NCBI GenBank assembly: GCA_046309355.1 | Contig: JBKCPL010000016.1 | Span: 1-28,630, forward strand | Reading direction: 5' to 3' | DNA from: CAYSBE01 sp046309355 | GTDB taxonomy: Bacteria; Bacteroidota; Bacteroidia; UKL13-3 | Length of the DNA stretch: 28,630 bases | In this document: positions 23,843 through 28,630 of the stretch, one piece after another | Numbering within the stretch: the first letter of the stretch is position 1 | Layout: the number at the start of each line of letters is the position of its first letter | Translations under genes and position numbers: made by a program | Notes under the pieces: model-generated | Seen by the model: the letters and a program-made list of their open reading frames with translations, nothing else | The model's database searches: none | What the model was told of the DNA's origin: nothing

Positions 23843-23883
23843 AAAAAAATCACCCTTGCAAAACGGAATATTGCAAGGGTGAT
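23843..23883 (-). terminator. Strong intrinsic terminator of the second POT gene
   Basis: ATCACCCTTGCAA (23849-23861) and its exact complement TTGCAAGGGTGAT (23871-23883) form a 13-bp stem with a 9-nt loop. On the minus strand it is followed by a T7 run, so it ends the upstream POT gene and splits the two POT genes into separate units. Confidence 0.92.
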
Positions 23884-23906
23884 CGGATTTTAAGGTTATT
23901 CAGAAA

Positions 23907-25286
23907 TTAAGAAATACCGTGCATCAGTTTTTTCAATTGATTAGAAATAATCAACACCACTAAACCGAGCACTATTACAACAACTGAAATTATCGCAAAT
24001 ATTGTAGTGGCACCCATTGATGCAAAAAACTGCACCAGGTAACCTGATAGGAAATTAGCAATAAAACTACTCAGGAACCAAACGCCCATCATTAATGAAC
24101 CCAAACGCAGTGGCGCAAGTTTTGTTACCATGGATAAGCCTACCGGTGATAAACACAATTCACCCATAGTATGAATGAGATAAGTTCCGACCAACCACAT
24201 CAGACTGGCTTTTATGCTTTCATCCGCAACATCGCCTCCACGCTGCAAGGCAGCACCAATTAGCAAAAAGAAGCCAACTCCAAGTAATATCATGCCCAAT
24301 CCCATCTTTATTACTGTTGCCGGCTCTTTGCCGCGCTTGGCAAGCCATGTCCACAATATAGTAAAAACAGGACCCAGCAAAACAATAAATAATGGATTTA
24401 CAGATTGGAACCACGAAGTAGGTACTGTCCAATCACCAATACTTCTGTCTATATATCTATCGGTGTAAAGAGATATTGAACTGCCAGCCTGCTCAAATCC
24501 TGCCCAGAAAAATATGTTAAATAACATCATAATCACAATAACTGTCATACGGTCTTTTTCTTCTTTAGTTAAAGGCGGGTCTACAGTTCCTTCTGCAGCT
24601 GCTTTTGCCTTTTGAATTTTAGCTCCCGGTTCTTTGCCTAAATCACCTAGGTATTTCTGAGCCATTGTGTTAAACGATAGTTGACCTAATACCATCCCTA
24701 TGCCAGCAGCTAGGAAACCATAATTAAATCCATACGTTGTAATAATTCCTTCGTTGTCTTTAACGGCAAAAAAATCTTCTGCTAAAAATCCGCAAACTAG
24801 TGGAGCAAGAAAAGCCCCTAAATTAATACCCATGTAAAATATGGTAAAAGCAGCGTCTTTTCTGTTGTCGCCCGGTGGGTATAATTGTCCGACTATAGTT
24901 GAAATATTGGGTTTAAAAAAGCCATTGCCAATTATGAGTAAAATCAACCCAAGATAGAAGAATGACAGCGCATTTGCAGATGAAAAGAATAAACAAAATT
25001 GTCCCAACGCCATCATGACACCACCTATTGTAATAGATTTTCGCTGTCCCAAATAATTATCGGCCAACCAACCACCAAATATAGGAGTAAGGTAAACCAA
25101 ACCTGTATAAATACCATAGAGCAATCCAGCATTCGCATCGTCAAATCCTAACCCCCCCTGAATGGTGGCCTTGGTTAAATAAAGCGTGAGCAATCCACGC
25201 ATACCGTAGTAACTGAAACGTTCCCACATCTCGGTGGTAAAGAGCAGGTATAAACCTTTTGGGTGTCCTGTGGCTGTTTTCGTCAT
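23907..25286 (-). CDS. POT-family proton-coupled peptide transporter
   Basis: 459 residues from ATG 25286, where MTKTATGHPKGLYLLFTTEMWERF matches the family start; the frame extends to an ATG at 25346 but those 20 residues (Cys-rich MHCCIVILYC...) are not family-like. Motifs: ExxER in TEMWERFSYYGMRG (19-31), FKPNISTIVGQLY, FYMGINLGAFLAP and GELCLSPVGLSMVTKLAPL. It lacks the long central loop found in the other POT gene. The predicted role is uptake of short peptides with protons at the inner membrane. It diverges from the ornithine aminotransferase gene, so peptide uptake sits beside amino-acid breakdown. The two POT proteins look like an old tandem duplication. Confidence 0.93.
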   Translation of the reverse strand: MTKTATGHPKGLYLLFTTEMWERFSYYGMRGLLTLYLTKATIQGGLGFDDANAGLLYGIYTGLVYLTPIFGGWLADNYLGQRKSITIGGVMMALGQFCLFFSSANALSFFYLGLILLIIGNGFFKPNISTIVGQLYPPGDNRKDAAFTIFYMGINLGAFLAPLVCGFLAEDFFAVKDNEGIITTYGFNYGFLAAGIGMVLGQLSFNTMAQKYLGDLGKEPGAKIQKAKAAAEGTVDPPLTKEEKDRMTVIVIMMLFNIFFWAGFEQAGSSISLYTDRYIDRSIGDWTVPTSWFQSVNPLFIVLLGPVFTILWTWLAKRGKEPATVIKMGLGMILLGVGFFLLIGAALQRGGDVADESIKASLMWLVGTYLIHTMGELCLSPVGLSMVTKLAPLRLGSLMMGVWFLSSFIANFLSGYLVQFFASMGATTIFAIISVVVIVLGLVVLIISNQLKKLMHGIS

Positions 25287-25397
25287 ATCGTTGTTTTTGT
25301 TTAGTGTTATTGAATTGCAATATAAAATTACAATGCAACAATGCAAGTGCTATGCATATCGTATCATTTAACATTTTTTATTGCCGGCTCACACCAC

Positions 25398-25405
25398 TAA
25401 CTTCG
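25398..25405 (+). promoter_or_regulatory. Possible -7 element of the aminotransferase gene (TAACTTCG)
   Basis: One mismatch from TAnnTTTG, ending 4 nt (CGTT) before ATG 25410, the same geometry as at purB. It implies a leaderless or nearly leaderless mRNA. A T-run at about 25374-25379 is the only candidate for the -33 half. Confidence 0.4.
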
Positions 25406-25409
25406 CGTT

Positions 25410-26654
25410 ATGAATTCGCAGCAGCATAATACTACTCAGTACTACATAAATTTAGAAGACCAATACGGTGCTCATAATTATCACCCATTGCCTGTAGTGC
25501 TTAACAGAGGAGAAGGCATTTACCTATGGGATGTTGAAGGCAAACAGTATTTCGATTTTCTTTCGGCATACAGTGCCGTTAATCAAGGACATTGCCATCC
25601 GCGTATTGTTAAGGCATTAACAGAACAAGCACAAAAACTTACACTAACCAGCCGTGCATTTCACAACAACCTGTTGGGTGAATACGAAAAATACATTACG
25701 GAGTATTTTGGATACGACAAGGTATTGCCTATGAACACAGGAGTAGAGGGGGGTGAAACTGCCATCAAACTTGCTCGAAGATGGGGCTATGTGGTAAAAG
25801 GTATACCCGAAAATCAGGCTCATATACTATTTGTGGAAGGTAATTTCTGGGGTAGAACAATGGCTGCCATTTCATCCTCAAATGACCCGAGCAGTTATAA
25901 AAATTTTGGTCCTTACATGCCGGGCTTTAGTCTGGTACCCTACAATGATTTGAACGCTATTGAAGCTGCATTCATACAAAACCAAAACATTGCAGCATTC
26001 ATGTTTGAACCCATACAAGGCGAAGCAGGTGTAGTGGTTCCTGATTATGGATACTTGAAAGCAGTGCGAGAGTTATGTACGAAATACAACGTATTGATGA
26101 TTGCCGATGAGGTGCAAACAGGTTTATGCCGTACCGGTAAAATGCTGGCCTGTGATCACGAAAATATAAAGCCTGACGTTCTTGTGTTGGGGAAAGCCCT
26201 TTCGGGAGGGGTATTGCCTGTTTCAGCAGTTTTAACCAATAACGAAGTGATGCTTACCATAAAGCCCGGAGAACATGGCTCAACTTACGGTGGCAACCCG
26301 CTTGCCTGTGCAGTAGCAATGGAAGCATTGGCCGTACTTATAGATGAAAAACTTGCTGAAAATGCAGAACAAATGGGAGTGATTTTCCGCGACCGCATGA
26401 ATGCATTGATGCTAAAAACTAATCTTGTTACAATGGTGCGGGGCAAAGGGCTGCTCAATGCAGTTGTGATTAAGCCGTTTGGTGAAAATAAAACAGCGTA
26501 CGATATATGTATGATGTTAAAAGACAACGGACTGCTCGCAAAACAAACACATGGAGATATTATCCGGTTTGCCCCACCTCTAGTTATACATGAAGAGCAG
26601 ATGCAAAAAGCTTGCGATATTATTGAGGCAACAATTCTGTCTGCAGCAAAATAA
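25410..26654 (+). CDS. rocD: Ornithine aminotransferase
   Basis: 414 residues from ATG 25410. A class III PLP enzyme that moves the delta-amino group of ornithine to 2-oxoglutarate, giving glutamate-5-semialdehyde and glutamate, in the cytoplasm. Visible: the OAT N-terminus YGAHNYHPLPVVLNRGEG, the family phrase YSAVNQGHCHPRI, the phosphate-binding MNTGVEGGETAIKLARRWGY, the PLP-ring Asp233 in IADEVQTGLCRTGK, the Schiff-base Lys262 in LGKALSGGVLPVSA, and STYGGNP (about 291-297). Those features separate ornithine aminotransferase from acetylornithine and 4-aminobutyrate enzymes, although a related substrate cannot be ruled out. It is followed 48 nt later by an aldehyde dehydrogenase that could act on a semialdehyde. 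Confidence 0.93.
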   Translation: MNSQQHNTTQYYINLEDQYGAHNYHPLPVVLNRGEGIYLWDVEGKQYFDFLSAYSAVNQGHCHPRIVKALTEQAQKLTLTSRAFHNNLLGEYEKYITEYFGYDKVLPMNTGVEGGETAIKLARRWGYVVKGIPENQAHILFVEGNFWGRTMAAISSSNDPSSYKNFGPYMPGFSLVPYNDLNAIEAAFIQNQNIAAFMFEPIQGEAGVVVPDYGYLKAVRELCTKYNVLMIADEVQTGLCRTGKMLACDHENIKPDVLVLGKALSGGVLPVSAVLTNNEVMLTIKPGEHGSTYGGNPLACAVAMEALAVLIDEKLAENAEQMGVIFRDRMNALMLKTNLVTMVRGKGLLNAVVIKPFGENKTAYDICMMLKDNGLLAKQTHGDIIRFAPPLVIHEEQMQKACDIIEATILSAAK

Positions 26655-26669
26655 TTGCACGATGTGCAA
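26655..26669. other. Short perfect hairpin between rocD and the dehydrogenase gene
   Basis: TTGCAC and GTGCAA pair around the loop GAT directly after the rocD stop, with an outer AATTGC/GCAATT pair overlapping. No T-tract follows, so it is more likely an mRNA processing or stability hairpin, or an operator, than a terminator. Confidence 0.45.
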
Positions 26670-26702
26670 GCAATTACAGTTTCGCGTTGTTATGAATAGT
26701 AC

Positions 26703-28070
26703 ATGACACAGTTTATCTCACAAAATCCATTTACCGAATCCGTAGTAATGCACTATCCGATATTAACTGATGCGGAATTGCAGGATCAGCTACACCGCAC
26801 AACAGCGGCACAGTTGAATTGGCGAAAGCTGAGTATAGCGCAACGAGCGGATTGCTTTACCAAACTCGCAGAGCTGATTACAGAAAATAGGCCACAACTT
26901 GCTCGGCTGGCCTCGCTTGAAATGGGTAAAACCTTTCATGAAGCATTGGCTGAAATCAATAAATGTACAACAGCATGTAAGTATTATGCAGATCATACAG
27001 CTGAGATATTACGACCCATACAGTCTATTTCAGATACCGGGAAGCAGGTAACCATACAGTATGAACCGATGGGAGTTGTACTGGGTATTTTTCCATGGAA
27101 TTTTCCTTACTGGCAGGTAATAAGGAGTGCTGTGCCCGTTTTAATGGCAGGCAATGCCATGTTGGTAAAACCCTCGCCTAATGTCCCACAGTGCGCACTG
27201 GCATTGCAGGAATTATTTGTAAAAGCAGGTATACCTGAAGATGCCATACAAACAGTATTTATTAACGAAACCCAAATAGCTGCACTTATCAGTGATGACC
27301 GCATAAAAGCATGCACCTTAACGGGCAGTGAATCGGCCGGTGCAGCAGTAGCTGCTCGGGCAGCCAGCTACATCAAGAAAACAGTGCTTGAACTGGGGGG
27401 AAGTGATCCGTTTATTGTCAGAAGTGATGCACCTGTTGATCTTGCTGTTGATACTGCTATTACAGCACGATTTCAGAATAATGGCCAGAGTTGTATTGCA
27501 TCCAAGCGGTTTATTTTACACCATTCTATTGCGGATGAATTTCTGCACAAGTTGACAAAAAAACTGGATGAACTCATTGTTGGCAATCCACTTGAAGCAG
27601 CAACGAACGTTGGGCCACTGGCGAGAAAGGATTTAATGCACAAACTGTCACAACAAGTAGAAAAAACAATAGCGCAGGGAGCTAAACTGTTTTATCAGCA
27701 CCCACAGCTGCCCGAAAAAGGATTTTTCTATCCGCCCACCATACTTACTCATATACCGCCACACTCACCCGCATACGCTGAAGAGCTATTTGGCCCAGTT
27801 ATCAGTGTCTTTGTAGTTTATAATGACTCCGAAGCTATTGCCATTGCCAACGACACAACATTTGGCTTGGGGGCTTCTGTATGGAGCAATAACATGAATA
27901 CGGCAATCAAAATAGCCGAATCACTGGAGTGCGGACAGGTTTTCATTAATGGATTGGTAAAATCACATACCGCATACCCGTTTGGCGGTGTTAAGCATTC
28001 AGGTACCGGTCGCGAATTAGGAGAGTGGGGGCTCAAAGAGTTTTGTAATGTTAAAACGATATGGGTATAA
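26703..28070 (+). CDS. Succinate-semialdehyde-type aldehyde dehydrogenase
   Basis: 455 residues from ATG 26703, the short length typical of the YneI/Sad branch. It oxidises an aldehyde to its acid with NAD or NADP. Visible: the short N-terminus ISQNPFTE, LEMGKTFHEALAEINKC, PWNFPYWQV with the oxyanion Asn133, KPSPNVP with the cofactor-binding Lys156, LTGSESAG, LELGGSDPFIV with general-base Glu230, NGQSCIASKRF with catalytic Cys264, and ELFGPV plus PFGGVKHSGTGRELG. Overall it is closest to NAD(P)-dependent succinate-semialdehyde dehydrogenase. Its position after ornithine aminotransferase makes glutamate-5-semialdehyde a conceivable substrate, but P5C dehydrogenases are a different subgroup. 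A four-codon frame (ATG 26692) ends in an ATGA overlap with this start. Confidence 0.9.
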   Translation: MTQFISQNPFTESVVMHYPILTDAELQDQLHRTTAAQLNWRKLSIAQRADCFTKLAELITENRPQLARLASLEMGKTFHEALAEINKCTTACKYYADHTAEILRPIQSISDTGKQVTIQYEPMGVVLGIFPWNFPYWQVIRSAVPVLMAGNAMLVKPSPNVPQCALALQELFVKAGIPEDAIQTVFINETQIAALISDDRIKACTLTGSESAGAAVAARAASYIKKTVLELGGSDPFIVRSDAPVDLAVDTAITARFQNNGQSCIASKRFILHHSIADEFLHKLTKKLDELIVGNPLEAATNVGPLARKDLMHKLSQQVEKTIAQGAKLFYQHPQLPEKGFFYPPTILTHIPPHSPAYAEELFGPVISVFVVYNDSEAIAIANDTTFGLGASVWSNNMNTAIKIAESLECGQVFINGLVKSHTAYPFGGVKHSGTGRELGEWGLKEFCNVKTIWV

Positions 28071-28095
28071 AAAAAGCCGCACTGAGTACGGCTTT
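28069..28095. terminator. Bidirectional terminator between the dehydrogenase gene and sucC
   Basis: AAAGCCG (28073-28079) pairs with CGGCTTT (28089-28095) around a 9-nt loop. On the minus strand a T7 run follows, so it is strongest for sucC; on the plus strand only TTT follows, giving weaker termination of the dehydrogenase gene, whose stop overlaps the A-tract. Confidence 0.8.
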
Positions 28096-28115
28096 AACTA
28101 ACTATCGATTGCTTA

Positions 28116-28630
28116 TTATATTTTTCCGGCAACAGCTTGTTGTACCAAGTCAGCAGCTTCTTTTAAGACAATAGCAGAGTATACTTTTAAGCCTGATTCA
28201 TCAATCAGTTTTTTCGCAGCATCGGCATTGGTGCCTTGCAGTCGAACTATGATAGGAACAGGAATATTTCCTATGGATTTATACGCATCAACCACACCTT
28301 GAGCTACGCGGTCGCAACGAACTATGCCACCAAAAATATTGATGAGTATCGCTTTTACATTTGGGTCTTTTAAAATAATACGAAATCCTGCCTCTACTGT
28401 AGTAGCATTGGCGCTACCTCCCACATCCAAAAAGTTGGCAGGTTCACCCCCGCTTAATTTAATAATATCCATCGTAGCCATTGCTAGCCCGGCACCATTT
28501 ACCATGCAGCCAACATTTCCATCTAACTTAACAAAGTTCAGGTTGTATTGCCCGGCTTCTACCTCAGTTGGGTCTTCTTCCGCAACATCACGCATGGCTG
28601 CATAATCCGGATGACGGTACAAAGCACTGT
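28116..28630 (-). CDS. sucC: Succinyl-CoA synthetase beta subunit (3' part)
   Basis: The C-terminal 171 residues; the frame remains open to the window edge, so the start lies beyond it. The TTG at 28622 is an internal Leu codon (SALYRHPDYAAMRD). It is the ADP-forming TCA-cycle enzyme subunit that, with SucD, converts succinyl-CoA to succinate and conserves a nucleotide triphosphate. The sequence matches the beta C-terminal ligase domain: NYVKLDGN-like FVKLDGNVGCMVNGAGLAMA, GGEPANFLDVGGSA, and NIFGGIVRCDRVAQG, ending VQQAVAGKI. sucD is not visible downstream, where the strand ends in a terminator, so it must be elsewhere or upstream. The succinate produced by the neighbouring semialdehyde dehydrogenase would join the same pool. 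Confidence 0.97.
   Translation of the reverse strand, partial: SALYRHPDYAAMRDVAEEDPTEVEAGQYNLNFVKLDGNVGCMVNGAGLAMATMDIIKLSGGEPANFLDVGGSANATTVEAGFRIILKDPNVKAILINIFGGIVRCDRVAQGVVDAYKSIGNIPVPIIVRLQGTNADAAKKLIDESGLKVYSAIVLKEAADLVQQAVAGKI

Noticed and set aside
25287..25346. Longer N-terminus of the second POT transporter from ATG 25346
   Set aside because: The extension is Cys-rich and unlike POT proteins; ATG 25286 gives the normal start.
26655..26669. Intrinsic terminator after rocD
   Set aside because: The hairpin is short (6 bp) and followed by GCAATTAC rather than a T-tract.

Overview
The window comes from a Bacteroidota genome, probably an environmental lineage near Chitinophagales, Sphingobacteriales or Cytophagales; the exact order cannot be fixed from this sequence. 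The evidence is a type IX secretion (T9SS) type B sorting domain (CHU_C), a PorP/SprF protein, a PorE-like OmpA protein, Bacteroidota-type -7 promoter elements (TAnnTTTG), and scarce Shine-Dalgarno sites. No rRNA, tRNA, CRISPR array, insertion sequence or phage gene was seen. Most of the window is ordinary chromosomal housekeeping and envelope genes.

Layout. 1-4664 (+): the C-terminal part of a repetitive secreted adhesin-like protein (86-residue tandem repeats plus CHU_C domain), then a PorP/SprF-like barrel and a PorE-like lipid-free OmpA protein. Together they look like a T9SS substrate with its own outer-membrane attachment module. 4792-6138 (+): purB. 6207-9106 (-): a three-gene proton-translocating transhydrogenase operon (pntA part 1, pntA part 2, pntB). 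9194-10433 (+): a class IV-type histone deacetylase-fold enzyme and a small charged protein. 10441-11956: a lipoprotein (-) and a LuxE/acyl-protein-synthetase-like gene (+) whose 5' ends overlap.

11960-16994 (-): a three-gene tripartite exporter (ABC protein, HlyD-type adaptor, TolC-type channel). The ABC protein has a strongly altered nucleotide-binding signature. 17218-18813 (+): ATP-dependent PEP carboxykinase, closed by a bidirectional terminator. 18864-22127 (-): a Wza-like and Wzc-like exopolysaccharide export pair with no sugar genes beside it. 22190-25286 (-): two POT-family peptide transporters separated by a strong terminator. 25410-28070 (+): ornithine aminotransferase and a succinate-semialdehyde-type aldehyde dehydrogenase. 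28116-28630 (-): the 3' part of sucC.

No clearly new system was found. The items most worth a second look are the degenerate ABC signature, the start region of the LuxE-like gene (an A7 tract one base out of frame from a well-placed ATG), near-leaderless promoter motifs at several genes, and the recently homogenised adhesin repeats.
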